Shown: positions 19,372 to 27,863 of the stretch, piece after piece | Layout of the letters: the number at the start of each line of letters is the position of its first letter | Numbering within the stretch: the stretch's first letter is position 1 | Assembly: GCF_023702715.1 (NCBI RefSeq) | Contig: NZ_CP098480.1 | Location: 2,852,001 to 2,916,000, forward strand | DNA length: 64,000 bases | From: Acinetobacter sp. C32I | Lineage (GTDB): Bacteria; Pseudomonadota; Gammaproteobacteria; Pseudomonadales; Moraxellaceae | Direction of reading: 5' to 3' | Program-made: the position numbers and the translations under genes | The notes under the pieces: generated by a model | Told to the model about the DNA's origin: nothing | What the model saw: only the letters and a program-made list of their open reading frames with translations | The model's database searches: none

Positions 19372-20091
19372 ATGGATAACTCGAATCAAACATTTCTCAT
19401 CTACGGCGTCAGTAAAGGCCTAGGAAAAGCCATTGTTCAAGTTGTACCAAAGCCAACAGATACCATCTATGGTGTCTCTCGCACCCAACCACAAGAAATG
19501 CCGAATTTAAACTGGATTCGTGCTGATCTATCCAAACCAGAACAGGCTGTAAGCGATGTAAAGGCAACAATTGGACAGCAAAAACTTGATGTGCTGATTT
19601 ACAATGTGGGTATTTGGGAACAACAGGCTTTTAGCAACAACTATAATTTTGAAAATGTTTCTGCTGCTGAAATCAACCAAATCATTCATACCAATATCAC
19701 AACCTGTATCCTGTCAATCCAATCTCTTATTGAAAATCTAAAACTCTCTAACAACGCCAAAATCATTCTAATCGGCTCAACGTGGGGTGTTGATAATCAT
19801 AATGGTAAAGAACTTGTTTTCTCCGCTACCAAATTTGCGTTAAGGGGCATTGCGCAATCACTACGAGAAATCTTACGTGAGCACTTGATTGGAGTCAGTG
19901 TGCTGAATTTGGGCTATCTAGCCAGTGAATATGAAATTGAAAAAGCAACTCAAGATATTTTAGAAGAAACGAAATACTCTCTTATTCCTTTAGCCGATGT
20001 GGTTCAGGCAATTCACTTTATTCTTTCAACCACTAAGGCAAGCTGTGTTAAAGAAATCTTGATGCCTGCGATGTTGGATCCGAATGTTTAG
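19372..20091 (+). CDS. SDR-family protein lacking the catalytic tyrosine
   Basis: A 239-residue short-chain dehydrogenase/reductase-fold protein. The dinucleotide loop is GVSKGLG (12-18) instead of TGxxxGxG, and the NAG motif is replaced by YNVG (77-80). In the catalytic set S136 and K154 are present but the expected Tyr is F150 (FSATKFA). A classical oxidoreductase mechanism is therefore doubtful; it may be a sensor or bind substrate without turnover. It lies in the accessory segment left of pyrE. No partner gene is evident. Confidence 0.75.
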   Translation: MDNSNQTFLIYGVSKGLGKAIVQVVPKPTDTIYGVSRTQPQEMPNLNWIRADLSKPEQAVSDVKATIGQQKLDVLIYNVGIWEQQAFSNNYNFENVSAAEINQIIHTNITTCILSIQSLIENLKLSNNAKIILIGSTWGVDNHNGKELVFSATKFALRGIAQSLREILREHLIGVSVLNLGYLASEYEIEKATQDILEETKYSLIPLADVVQAIHFILSTTKASCVKEILMPAMLDPNV

Positions 20092-20095
20092 CTGT

Positions 20096-20932
20096 TTATG
20101 AATACTCCAAATAGCCAACATAAGATGAACCAATACATTCAAAGCCCATTTGTCGGTAAAGTTCTATTGCAGAGGTGTTATCTATATCGGCAACAAGGTG
20201 TGCCGTACGCCCACTCTCAACGATTTGATTGACTGCAAACGCCACCACACACTCAGCATAGCCCTGCCGACGATAGGCAGGAAAGGTATACGTTCCGCCT
20301 AGACTGACTAAACGATGAGTTTCAATCCCGAATCGGACGATTGAGACAATCTGACCCTCAACCTCATACACAACAACTTTCGCTTGCTGAATAAGTACAT
20401 CCCAATCAGATCGTTCATCTACCGAGCGTTCTTGGTTGTATAAGTGCTGATATTCAATCAGACGAGGAATATCTGAAGTAATCGCTAAACGGCCACTTGT
20501 CTGTGGGAAACGACGTGTACAGACCATAATCCATTGATCATACTGTCGTAATATGCTCACTTGATGCCCTGCCACAGAACGCAATACATCACGGCCAAAA
20601 GATGTAGTGACAATTCGAAGTGGCTGAAGTTTAAGAATCTCTGAACAAAGCAATCCAGCAGAGCTGCTTTCCTCAGGTAACCAAAAACAAGTCCCTCTGG
20701 CAAGTATGGCTGCAACACCAAGGAGCTCATTAGGCTGGTTAGAATCATATAGTCTTAACAGCTGCCACTGTGTATCAATCACTTGTGTCCGATCAAGAAA
20801 TACGGTGATCCCAAGAGAGTGATAAAATCGAGCATCCAGCCATTGAGAAATGAGTTGGCACTCATTTTGGGATGTAAAAAATCCTCTTATAATTTTCACA
20901 TCAGGATTTGCCTGCTCAATCTTGTTTTTCAC
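20096..20932 (-). CDS. GNAT-family N-acetyltransferase
   Basis: A 278-residue protein with a C-terminal GNAT domain. Residues about 190-278 carry the acetyl-CoA pyrophosphate loop YRRQGYAE and the closing DNTSAIELYRQMGFE motif. The N-terminal half looks like a degenerate acetyltransferase-like domain (strands around QWQLLRLY and LRIVTTSFGRD). The substrate is unknown. It is convergent with the SDR gene, with 4 bases between the stops, and divergent from the second D-Ala-D-Ala ligase. Confidence 0.82.
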   Translation of the reverse strand: MKNKIEQANPDVKIIRGFFTSQNECQLISQWLDARFYHSLGITVFLDRTQVIDTQWQLLRLYDSNQPNELLGVAAILARGTCFWLPEESSSAGLLCSEILKLQPLRIVTTSFGRDVLRSVAGHQVSILRQYDQWIMVCTRRFPQTSGRLAITSDIPRLIEYQHLYNQERSVDERSDWDVLIQQAKVVVYEVEGQIVSIVRFGIETHRLVSLGGTYTFPAYRRQGYAECVVAFAVNQIVESGRTAHLVADIDNTSAIELYRQMGFECIGSSYVGYLEYS

Positions 20933-21257
20933 TTTTCTTTTCTCTAACTGTAGTTACGATCAATTTGAAACAAATGAAAATATCTTTGATATCTAAGTTA
21001 ATTTTCAACAATAAGCTAAATATTTTAATTCTTTATTTTATTAAAAGATTATTGAGCTTTAGCTAACCTAGAAATGAAGAAAAATATGTCGTAACCAATA
21101 GTAATCAATCATTCTGTAATGGCTTCCCTTCTCCCTTGATATTCAGATAAATTTAGCTAAGTGTCACAAATATTAATCATGATGTTACATCATTCAGAGG
21201 TACATTAAGGTTTGGTTTTTAACTGAAAATTTAGTAAATATTTAAGGAAATATAGGA
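20933..21257. other. Divergent promoter region, no gene
   Basis: An AT-rich stretch between the GNAT gene and the second ligase gene. It should contain both promoters. I see no strong palindrome, no intact reading frame and no terminator. AAGGAAATATAGGA just before 21258 supplies the ribosome site of the ligase. Confidence 0.5.
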
Positions 21258-22367
21258 ATGCAGAAGAAAAATATTGGCATTATATTTGGGGGGAAATCTA
21301 CCGAGCACGAGGTTTCGCTTCAGTCTGCAAGAAATATTGTTGATGCGATAGATCGAGAAAAATTTGATGTGACATTAATCGGTATCGATAAAAATGGAAT
21401 ATGGCATCTGAATAAAAGTACTCATTTTTTATTAAATTCAGACAATCCATCTCTCATTTCACTACATCAATCAGGACGAAATATTGCGTTCATTCCAGGG
21501 AAAAATGAAAAACAAATCATAGAGTTTCAAAACAAAACGCTATCGCAATTGGATGTGATCTTTCCGATCGTTCACGGAACACTTGGAGAAGATGGGTCAT
21601 TGCAAGGATTGCTAAGAATGGTGAACCTTCCATTTGTTGGTTCTCAAGTCCTCAGTTCTGCCATGTGTATGGATAAAGATATAACCAAAAGATTATTAAG
21701 AGATGCTGGCTTAAATATTACCCCCTTCATAAAGCTAATGAAGAAAAATAGAAAAGATATCAGCTTCGAAATTGCAAGTTCACAATTAGGCTGCCCATTA
21801 TTCATTAAACCCGCTAATCAGGGTTCATCAGTAGGTGTGAGTAAAGTCACCACTCAAGATGAATTTGAAACAGCTCTAGATACAGCATTCATTTACGACA
21901 ATAAAGTTTTGATTGAGCAAGGAATTGATGGCAGAGAAATAGAATGTGCCGTTATCGGCAACAGTGAACCTTTAGCGAGTGTTTGCGGAGAAATTGAACT
22001 GGAAGATAGTTTCTATTCTTACGACACAAAATATATTAATGATAAAGGCGCAACAGTAACGATACCTGCAAATATATCGGATGAAATCAGTCAAAAAATT
22101 AGAGAGATCTCAATTAAAGCCTATGAAGTTTTGGAATGCACTGGACTCGCAAGGGTTGATGTTTTTTTAACAAAAAATGGAGAAGTTTTTATTAATGAAA
22201 TAAATACTTTACCGGGCTTTACCAACATAAGTATGTTTCCAAAACTATGGGAAGCGAGTGGACTACGTTATTCTGACCTCATTACCCGTTTAATAGAATT
22301 AGCGATCGAACATCATGAAAATAATGCTCAGCTACAAAATACAGTTTCTTTAAACAAGAAAGAGTAA
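21258..22367 (+). CDS. D-alanine--D-alanine ligase, accessory DdlA-like copy
   Basis: A 369-residue ATP-grasp ligase of the longer DdlA type. Motifs: FGGKSTEHEVSLQSARNI at the start, HGTLGEDGSLQGLLRM, the KPANQGSSVGVSKV loop, and EINTLPGFTNISMFP at the end. The omega loop reads FYSYDTKY, with the Tyr of D-Ala-D-Ala ligases rather than the residues of VanA- or VanC-type enzymes, so a change to D-Lac or D-Ser is unlikely. It is more AT-rich than ddlB at 8424 and lies in the segment bounded by the pyrE fossil, which suggests transfer. Duplicated Ddl can raise tolerance to D-cycloserine; that is inference. Confidence 0.92.
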   Translation: MQKKNIGIIFGGKSTEHEVSLQSARNIVDAIDREKFDVTLIGIDKNGIWHLNKSTHFLLNSDNPSLISLHQSGRNIAFIPGKNEKQIIEFQNKTLSQLDVIFPIVHGTLGEDGSLQGLLRMVNLPFVGSQVLSSAMCMDKDITKRLLRDAGLNITPFIKLMKKNRKDISFEIASSQLGCPLFIKPANQGSSVGVSKVTTQDEFETALDTAFIYDNKVLIEQGIDGREIECAVIGNSEPLASVCGEIELEDSFYSYDTKYINDKGATVTIPANISDEISQKIREISIKAYEVLECTGLARVDVFLTKNGEVFINEINTLPGFTNISMFPKLWEASGLRYSDLITRLIELAIEHHENNAQLQNTVSLNKKE

Positions 22368-22398
22368 TCGTATTTTCCCGCTCAAAACCAAAGAATAA

Positions 22399-22422
22399 AA
22401 AAGGAAGCCTTCGCTTCCTTTT
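22399..22422. terminator. Bidirectional terminator between ligase and pyrE
   Basis: AAAAGGAAGC and GCTTCCTTTT pair over a CTTC loop, with an A-run before and a T-run after, between the convergent second ligase gene and pyrE. Confidence 0.88.
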
Positions 22423-22438
22423 CGTTTACATCTAAAAC

Positions 22439-23089
22439 TTAGATGCCATATTTTTCACGATAAGCCTGCATATTGGCTAAAGCGTCTTTTTCGCCTTTCG
22501 TATCTAGATAATCCATCAAATCTTTCATGGTAATCAATGCATGTACTGGAATTTCGAGTTCTTTTTGTACTTCCTGAATCGCAGAAAGCTCACCTTGACC
22601 ACGTTCCTGACGATCTAACGCCACCAATACACCTGCAATTTCAGCACCTGCATTTTTTAAGATGGTCACAACTTCACGAATCGCTGTCCCCGCAGTGATC
22701 ACATCATCAATGATCCAAACTTTTTGACCTGCAACCGATGCACCCACCAACACACCGCCTTCACCATGATCTTTGGCTTCTTTACGGTTAAAGCCCCAAG
22801 GTACGCTTTTGCCGTGCACTTGAGACAAGGCCACCGCTGTTGCTGCAACAAAAGGAATCCCTTTATAGGCTGGGCCAAAAATCACACCGACATTGTCGCA
22901 CTGCACCAGTTTATCGGCATAGCCTTGCGCTAACAAAGACAGTGCTTCACCATCGTTTAACAAACCTGCGTTAAAGAAATAAGGACTGACACGGCCTGAT
23001 TTTAAGGTAAACTCACCAAATTTAAGCACTCCACGTGATAATGCGAGTTCGATAAAAGCTTGCGGATGAAATGACACAGGCGTTGTCAT
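22439..23089 (-). CDS. pyrE: Orotate phosphoribosyltransferase
   Basis: Converts orotate and PRPP to OMP in pyrimidine synthesis. It has 216 residues from [15 protein letters not shown]; a longer frame to 23185 overlaps crc and lacks support. The PRPP loop is [15 protein letters not shown], and the [10 protein letters not shown] and [15 protein letters not shown] motifs are typical of the family. It is divergent from crc, the same neighbour as in Pseudomonas. Its last codons are duplicated at 19239-19289. Confidence 0.97.
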   Translation of the reverse strand: MTTPVSFHPQAFIELALSRGVLKFGEFTLKSGRVSPYFFNAGLLNDGEALSLLAQGYADKLVQCDNVGVIFGPAYKGIPFVAATAVALSQVHGKSVPWGFNRKEAKDHGEGGVLVGASVAGQKVWIIDDVITAGTAIREVVTILKNAGAEIAGVLVALDRQERGQGELSAIQEVQKELEIPVHALITMKDLMDYLDTKGEKDALANMQAYREKYGI

Positions 23090-23130
23090 ATAAAGTGCTC
23101 CAAATTCTTCAATTGAGGTTAAACAGACGT

Positions 23131-23955
23131 ATGATACCAAAGGATAGCTATCCAAGTGATGTAAAAATTCTTCGAGTCGTTTCAATTAACGTAAATGGCT
23201 TGCGCTCATCAGTCACCAAAGGCCTACTCGAATGGTTAGAACAGTCGGGTGCCGATGTGGTGTGTATGCAGGAAAGCCGCATCACTCATGAACAATGGAC
23301 CGATAAATTTAAACCTGAAGGCTGGTATACCCACCTGTTCCCTGCTGAACGCGCAGGCTACGCAGGTACGGCGATTTATAGCCGTCTGCCATTCGTGTCA
23401 GTGAAAGATGGTCTAGGCTTTGAACTCGCTGATTCTCAAGGGCGTTTTACCACAGCTGAATTTGATTTAGGGCTGTCACAAACTGTTCATATTGCCTCGT
23501 TATACTTGCCATCAGGATCAAGCGGTGACGAAGCGCAAGCACGCAAAGACGTGTTTTTACAAGAATACGCCAAAATACTCAAACAGTGGCGAGATGAAAA
23601 TAAATCAATCATTGTCTGTGGGGATTATAATATCGTGCATAAACGCATCGATATTAAAAACTGGTCAGGTAACCAGAAATCTTCTGGGGTTCTGCCACAT
23701 GAACGTGCTTGGCTCGATCATATGTATGACGAGTTAGGTTATGTGGATACTTTCCGCGAAGTTCGCCCTGAAGCAGAATTGTATTCATGGTGGTCAAATC
23801 GCGGTCAAGCACGTGCGAAAAATGTTGGGTGGCGTATCGACTACCATTCATGCTCTCCAGACTGGAAAGCACGCACAACAAATGCATGGGTCTATAAAGA
23901 ACAATGGTTTAGCGACCATGCACCCGTGATTATCGACTACAAAATACACGAATAA
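23131..23955 (+). CDS. crc: Crc-like protein of the exonuclease III family
   Basis: A 274-residue EEP-fold protein starting at the ATG at 23131. Position beside pyrE and the motifs [17 protein letters not shown] and PHERAWLD point to Crc, the Hfq partner in carbon catabolite repression of pseudomonads. Unlike Pseudomonas Crc, which as I recall it lost the nuclease residues (GSLYVAH and SQHAP), this protein keeps [13 protein letters not shown] and SDHAP, the Glu, Asp/Asn and Asp/His of active exonuclease III. It could be a working nuclease, a Crc, or both. Only 41 bases separate its start from that of pyrE. Confidence 0.85.
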   Translation: MIPKDSYPSDVKILRVVSINVNGLRSSVTKGLLEWLEQSGADVVCMQESRITHEQWTDKFKPEGWYTHLFPAERAGYAGTAIYSRLPFVSVKDGLGFELADSQGRFTTAEFDLGLSQTVHIASLYLPSGSSGDEAQARKDVFLQEYAKILKQWRDENKSIIVCGDYNIVHKRIDIKNWSGNQKSSGVLPHERAWLDHMYDELGYVDTFREVRPEAELYSWWSNRGQARAKNVGWRIDYHSCSPDWKARTTNAWVYKEQWFSDHAPVIIDYKIHE

Positions 23956-23973
23956 GTGAACACTTGTTCACTT
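23954..23973 (+). terminator. Hairpin at the end of crc
   Basis: AAGTGAAC-ACTT-GTTCACTT is a perfect 8-bp stem starting at the crc stop codon. There is only a short T-run after it, so it may be a weak terminator or a 3' stabiliser. Confidence 0.5.
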
Positions 23974-24044
23974 TGATCGCTTCTTTAGCTTACATAACTT
24001 GTCGCTTTTGTGTATTTTTATTTCGCATCTAGAACGGCATTATA

Positions 24045-24198
24045 GCTTCACGGCACAGGGAAGCGGTCAGGATGACCAAAAAGGGATAGGACGCCGTAGG
24101 AAGATAAAATAAACTTAGATTAAGTTTATTTGCATGGATGAGACATTGGACGTTGAAATGAGACCCGCATAATCAGGAAGATTATATGCGGGTTTTCT
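24045..24198 (+). ncRNA. Candidate CsrA/RsmA-sequestering small RNA (Rsm/Csr-like)
   Basis: A gene-free stretch of about 150 bases holds eight GGA triplets (24059, 24070, 24084, 24089, 24099, 24136, 24148 and 24176, first bases). One sits at the tip of a hairpin GGTCA-GGA-TGACC (24065-24077) and another in the AGGA loop topping the terminator stem. A perfect 10-bp hairpin (AATAAACTTA/TAAGTTTATT, 24108-24130) lies between. It ends in a terminator (ACCCGCAT/ATGCGGGT then TTTTCTCTTTT). Repeated GGA in loops is the hallmark of CsrB/RsmX-Y-Z RNAs that titrate CsrA. A -10-like TTATAG lies near 24041. The 5' end is a guess; no GacA box was found. Confidence 0.62.
24163..24198 (+). terminator. Terminator of the candidate small RNA
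   Basis: ACCCGCATAATC pairs with GATTATATGCGGGT (one 2-base bulge) over an AGGAA loop, followed by TTTTCTCTTTT. No protein gene lies just upstream of it, which is what first suggests a small RNA. Confidence 0.8.
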
Positions 24199-24392
24199 CT
24201 TTTCTAAATCTTAGATTTTCTTGCTTTAATTTGTCTTTAGCAGTTCTGCTCAATTCGCATGATCTTTTTCGTCATTTAACTGTTGCTGCATACACCCTAC
24301 CGATCAACCTAATAAAAAATTTCAACTGGTACACCACCCTCCTTTTACGTTAGGCTTTGGTTCATCTCTTTATTGTTTTTATGGTTTTCACT

Positions 24393-24743
24393 ATGTTTAA
24401 AATTTACGGCATTAAAAATTGTAATTCGATGAAAAAAGCCTTTGATGCCTTACAAGCCAACGGCATCAATTACGAATTTCATGATTATAAAAAACAAGGC
24501 ATTGATGCAGATACTTTAGCGATCTGGTTAAAAGAGATTGGTGCAGACAAAGTACTGAATAAAAAAGGCACCACATGGCGCAAACTCACTGCCGATGAGC
24601 AAACACACGCCACCAGCAATGAACAGAACCTGATTGAAGCCCTGATCGCACAGCCTAGCCTGATTAAGCGTCCTGTACTGCAAACCCCACAAGGTTTTGT
24701 GATTGGCTTTGATGAAGCCACCTATCAAGCCTTATCCGCTTAA
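24393..24743 (+). CDS. Spx/MgsR-ArsC-like reductase family protein (YffB-like)
   Basis: A 116-residue thioredoxin-fold protein from the ATG at 24393 (MFKIYGIKNCNSMKKAF); in-frame upstream starts add an unlikely hydrophobic leader. C10 in KNCNSMKK matches the single Cys of YffB/ArsC-like proteins. NKKGTTWRKL and LIKRPVL (the Arg-Pro substrate loop) are the other family motifs. YffB is thought to be a glutathione-dependent reductase of unknown substrate; arsenate reduction should not be assumed, and there are no ars genes nearby. Confidence 0.87.
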   Translation: MFKIYGIKNCNSMKKAFDALQANGINYEFHDYKKQGIDADTLAIWLKEIGADKVLNKKGTTWRKLTADEQTHATSNEQNLIEALIAQPSLIKRPVLQTPQGFVIGFDEATYQALSA

Positions 24744-24764
24744 ACGCTAAAGATGGGCAGAAAT

Positions 24765-24794
24765 AAAAAACCGAGTCTTAGAACTCGGTTTTTT
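24765..24794. terminator. Bidirectional terminator
   Basis: AAAAAACCGAGT-CTTAGA-ACTCGGTTTTTT is a perfect 12-bp stem between the convergent YffB-like and DUF2147 genes. Confidence 0.9.
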
Positions 24795-24810
24795 ATTATT
24801 TAAATCTGGC

Positions 24811-25248
24811 TTAGTTAGTACGAATCCAAGTTTGGTTACGACCTAAAGCAGCGACACCGATATAGCCACGTAATTTCAGCTTTTTACCGCCTTCGATGAT
24901 TTCAGCTTTCAATTTATAGGTTTTACCATTTTTAGGATCGATAATTGAGCCACCATCGTAATTTACACCACCGACATTTTTCAGGCCATGCACAATGGTC
25001 ACACCTTTCAGTGGTTTGTTATGGTAAGTTCCTTCACATTTAGAGCAGGCATTTTCTTGGCCCGCCACCAAATATTTTTGAATAGACGCAGTGAGAGTTC
25101 CATCCTTTTGCTCCGTGAACTTCACGATCGCCTTTGGCTGTTTTGTTTCATCATCGATGGTCTGCCAAACACTGCCATTCAGCGCATCCGCTGCATTGGC
25201 AAAAGTTGTCAAACCGAGCAATCCAAATGCTAAAGCAATTTTCTTCAT
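24811..25248 (-). CDS. DUF2147 exported protein
   Basis: A 145-residue protein with a clear signal peptide (MKKIALAFGLLGLTTFANA, cleavage after about residue 20). The mature part shows the DUF2147 pattern: GSVWQTIDDETKQPKAIV near the start, ACSKCEGTYHNKPLKGV (Cys pair) in the middle, and KLKLRGYIGVAALGRNQTW at the end. It is a lipocalin-like periplasmic family without an assigned function. It is a single gene, convergent with the YffB-like gene. Confidence 0.85.
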   Translation of the reverse strand: MKKIALAFGLLGLTTFANAADALNGSVWQTIDDETKQPKAIVKFTEQKDGTLTASIQKYLVAGQENACSKCEGTYHNKPLKGVTIVHGLKNVGGVNYDGGSIIDPKNGKTYKLKAEIIEGGKKLKLRGYIGVAALGRNQTWIRTN

Positions 25249-25451
25249 TTTTGTAATATCCTTAAGGGTCTTTCAAACTGAAAGTATTGAGAACTTCAAT
25301 CAATATTGCAATTCTTGATTATGACTATTTGGTATAACCTGAGTAAGAGTGTCATAGCGCACATTTTTTCAGATATTATCGTCGTGCGTAAGCATCACTT
25401 GTTTTCAAGAACTTTCTTATTGCTATACTGATCTAACAATATGGAAAAATT

Positions 25452-26363
25452 ATGAAATTTGCTACTGTTTGGAAATATTATTTTACTGAATCCTTACTTA
25501 AAGCGACGATTCGGACACCGAGCCAATTTAACTTGGCCCCAAATGCGCTACGTCCGTTGCTCGACCAGTTGTGTCGTCTATTTCCACAAAATCCAACAGT
25601 ACAAGTTCGCCCAATCCGTCTGGCAGGCGTGCGCGGTGAAGAAATCAAAGCCCAAGCAGCGGCAACACAGCTGATCTTTCATATTCATGGTGGTGCATTT
25701 TTCCTCGGTAGTTTAAATACCCATCGTGCCTTGATGACGGATATTGCCGCACGCACCCAAATGCAAGTGATTCATGTTGATTATCCACTTGCACCTGAAC
25801 ATCCTTATCCTGAAGCCATCGATGCGATTTTCGATGTCTATCAAGCGCTGTTGGTACAAGGCATTAAACCGAAAGATATTATTATTTCAGGCGATTCTTG
25901 CGGTGCTAACCTTGCCTTGGCACTGTGTTTACGTCTCAAACAACAACCAGAACTGATGCCAAGTGGCTTGATTCTGATGTCGCCTTATCTTGATCTCACC
26001 TTGACTAGTGAATCGCTACGCTTTAACCAGAAACATGATGCCTTATTGTCGATTGAGGCCTTACAGGCAGGTATCAATCATTATCTCACCGAGAGCATCC
26101 AAGCCGATGATCCACGTGTTTCACCGTTGTTTGATGATTTAAAAGGGCTACCACCCACCTTGGTACAAGTCGGCTCTAAAGAAATTCTATTGGATGACTC
26201 AAAACGCTTTAGAGAAAAAGCGGAAAAAGCCGATGTCAAAGTTCAATTCAAGCTATATACCGGCATGTGGCATAACTTCCAGATGTTTAATGCCTGGTTC
26301 CCTGAAGCCAAACAAGCCTTGGCAGATATTGCTGAATTTGCCCATACCCTTGATCATGACTGA
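25452..26363 (+). CDS. HSL-family alpha/beta hydrolase (esterase)
   Basis: A 303-residue esterase of the hormone-sensitive-lipase family (family IV). The oxyanion motif HGG is at 79-81. The nucleophile is S149 in GDSCGAN, an unusual Cys version of GDSAG. The acid is probably D248 in EILLDDS, and the base is H274 in GMWHNFQ. No signal peptide, so it is cytosolic; substrates are likely short-chain esters. It is a single gene with an imperfect hairpin (26385-26408) after it. Confidence 0.88.
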   Translation: MKFATVWKYYFTESLLKATIRTPSQFNLAPNALRPLLDQLCRLFPQNPTVQVRPIRLAGVRGEEIKAQAAATQLIFHIHGGAFFLGSLNTHRALMTDIAARTQMQVIHVDYPLAPEHPYPEAIDAIFDVYQALLVQGIKPKDIIISGDSCGANLALALCLRLKQQPELMPSGLILMSPYLDLTLTSESLRFNQKHDALLSIEALQAGINHYLTESIQADDPRVSPLFDDLKGLPPTLVQVGSKEILLDDSKRFREKAEKADVKVQFKLYTGMWHNFQMFNAWFPEAKQALADIAEFAHTLDHD

Positions 26364-26629
26364 ACCCAACAAAATCGTGTGAAAAATGGTCAGCTATGTC
26401 TGACCATTGTCACTCTTAATTCGCTTTGGTCATCATAAAATAAAATTGATTGGATATTCAGATAAGAGCTGATTTATCAAAGAATTTTTCCAGTCCTGAT
26501 TTGCATTAAAAAGCCCAGAGTTCGACTTTTTTCTCATTCTAAAGATGTTATTGTTATTTCAATAATCGTTCTTCGGTATTTTGACGACAGCACTACAGTT
26601 CCTAGGAATCTCATTGCATATAAGGATGC

Positions 26630-27823
26630 ATGCCAATGGTGAAGATTCATTTTAATAGGTCAACTGACACAAAAAGATGGGGCTTTAAGCTTTCTTGGGA
26701 ACATCATATTGTAGTCAATTGGACCATACTCAAAAAAAGTATTTTATTGCTGATACTTGCAGCATTTATGAACCTATTCTGGATCAGTTGGGACATTTTT
26801 GTCTTAATCAACACGCAGTACTATGAATGGGTGCATTTGAATCTGGTGCGTTCACAATTATGGACCAGTCTGATCATGCTGGTGGTTCTGTTGCTCCTGA
26901 TCATCCCTTGTCATCTATTTAGAGAACAACTTTGGGCACAAAGTATTCTGCCTATTCTGAGCGTACAGGTCTTTACTGCAATGCTGTGCCATAACAGCTA
27001 TTTGGTGGGAAGTTTTAGCCCTGCCACCATGGTCGGTTATGTCAGCGTGGTCGGTGTAGGCTTGGTACTGTTTGACCGTAGGATGGTGTACTGTGCACTC
27101 ATTCCTGCAACATTTGCCTTATTGCTCTGCAACTACCTTAGTATGATTGGGGTGCTGACCTATGCACCATTGTTCAATATGCAGCGCCTGAATGAAGTGT
27201 CCATGCACCCGTTTTGGGTCGGCAGTATGATGTTTTTTTTATTGCCGATCATGTTGGCCTGTTTATTTCTATTTGAAATTCTGCTGACGCAATGGCGGAC
27301 TCGGGAGATGACCATCCAAGTCCTCAGTCGTCTCGATCCGCTGACCAATGTACTGAATCGGCGCAGTATCGGCAGTTATTTAGAAAAATTACATCAACAG
27401 CCTGAGCCGCTATATTCGATCATTCTGCTGGATCTGGATCATTTTAAAAGCATTAATGATCATTTCGGACACAGCATGGGAGATCAGGTCTTAGTACAGG
27501 TCGCAAAATGCTTAGCCAATCATTTGCGTGATCAGGACATCATCGGGCGTTTTGGCGGCGAAGAGTTTATTCTATTGCTGCCCAGCACCACCACAGCACA
27601 AGCACAGAACGTGGCAGAACGCTGCCGCTTGGCAATCTCGCAATTGCGGTTTATCACCGAGCACAAACAAGAGTTCGTCATCAGTGCCAGCTTTGGGGTT
27701 AGCAGCTCACTCAGTGCCGATGAACCTCACCTGATCATCAGTCAGGCCGATCAAGCCCTATATGCCGTCAAAGCTGCGGGACGTAATCAAGTCAGAGTTT
27801 TTACCGATCTGATCAGTAGTTAA
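26630..27823 (+). CDS. Membrane diguanylate cyclase (GGDEF)
   Basis: A 397-residue protein with about six membrane helices (residues 36-218) followed by a GGDEF domain. The active-site signature is GGEEF (309-313), which is catalytically competent in other proteins. A product-inhibition site RDQD (300-303) lies five residues before it. It should make cyclic di-GMP; the sensed signal is unknown. Either M1 or M3 may be the start; AAGGA at 26622-26626 is better spaced for the ATG at 26636. It is convergent with the GST gene. Confidence 0.9.
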   Translation: MPMVKIHFNRSTDTKRWGFKLSWEHHIVVNWTILKKSILLLILAAFMNLFWISWDIFVLINTQYYEWVHLNLVRSQLWTSLIMLVVLLLLIIPCHLFREQLWAQSILPILSVQVFTAMLCHNSYLVGSFSPATMVGYVSVVGVGLVLFDRRMVYCALIPATFALLLCNYLSMIGVLTYAPLFNMQRLNEVSMHPFWVGSMMFFLLPIMLACLFLFEILLTQWRTREMTIQVLSRLDPLTNVLNRRSIGSYLEKLHQQPEPLYSIILLDLDHFKSINDHFGHSMGDQVLVQVAKCLANHLRDQDIIGRFGGEEFILLLPSTTTAQAQNVAERCRLAISQLRFITEHKQEFVISASFGVSSSLSADEPHLIISQADQALYAVKAAGRNQVRVFTDLISS

Positions 27824-27826
27824 TAC

Positions 27827-27852
27827 AATGAAGGTAGAAATCTGCCTTCATT
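27827..27852. terminator. Bidirectional hairpin between GGDEF and GST genes
   Basis: AATGAAGGTAGA and TCTGCCTTCATT pair (one T-G wobble) over an AA loop, between convergent stops. Confidence 0.6.
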
Positions 27853-27863
27853 TCTCTACTATT

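Noticed and set aside
21258..22367. A Van-type D-Ala-D-Lac or D-Ala-D-Ser ligase
   Set aside because: The omega loop has the SYDTKY form of D-Ala-D-Ala ligases, and no vanH, vanX or vanT-like gene is nearby.
19239..22441. A true integrative element with att sites
   Set aside because: Only the pyrE 3' repeat was found; there is no integrase, recombinase or tRNA in the segment, so the mechanism stays open.
23956..24044. A GacA box upstream of the candidate small RNA
   Set aside because: Only a half-site (CTTACA at 23989-23994) is present; the matching TGTAAG half is missing at the right distance.
24393..24743. Arsenate reductase arsC
   Set aside because: The length and motifs fit the YffB/Spx-like branch, and no ars genes are linked.
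26385..26408. Strong terminator after the HSL esterase
   Set aside because: The AATGGTCAG/CTGACCATT stem is good, but no T-run follows, so it is noted only as a hairpin.
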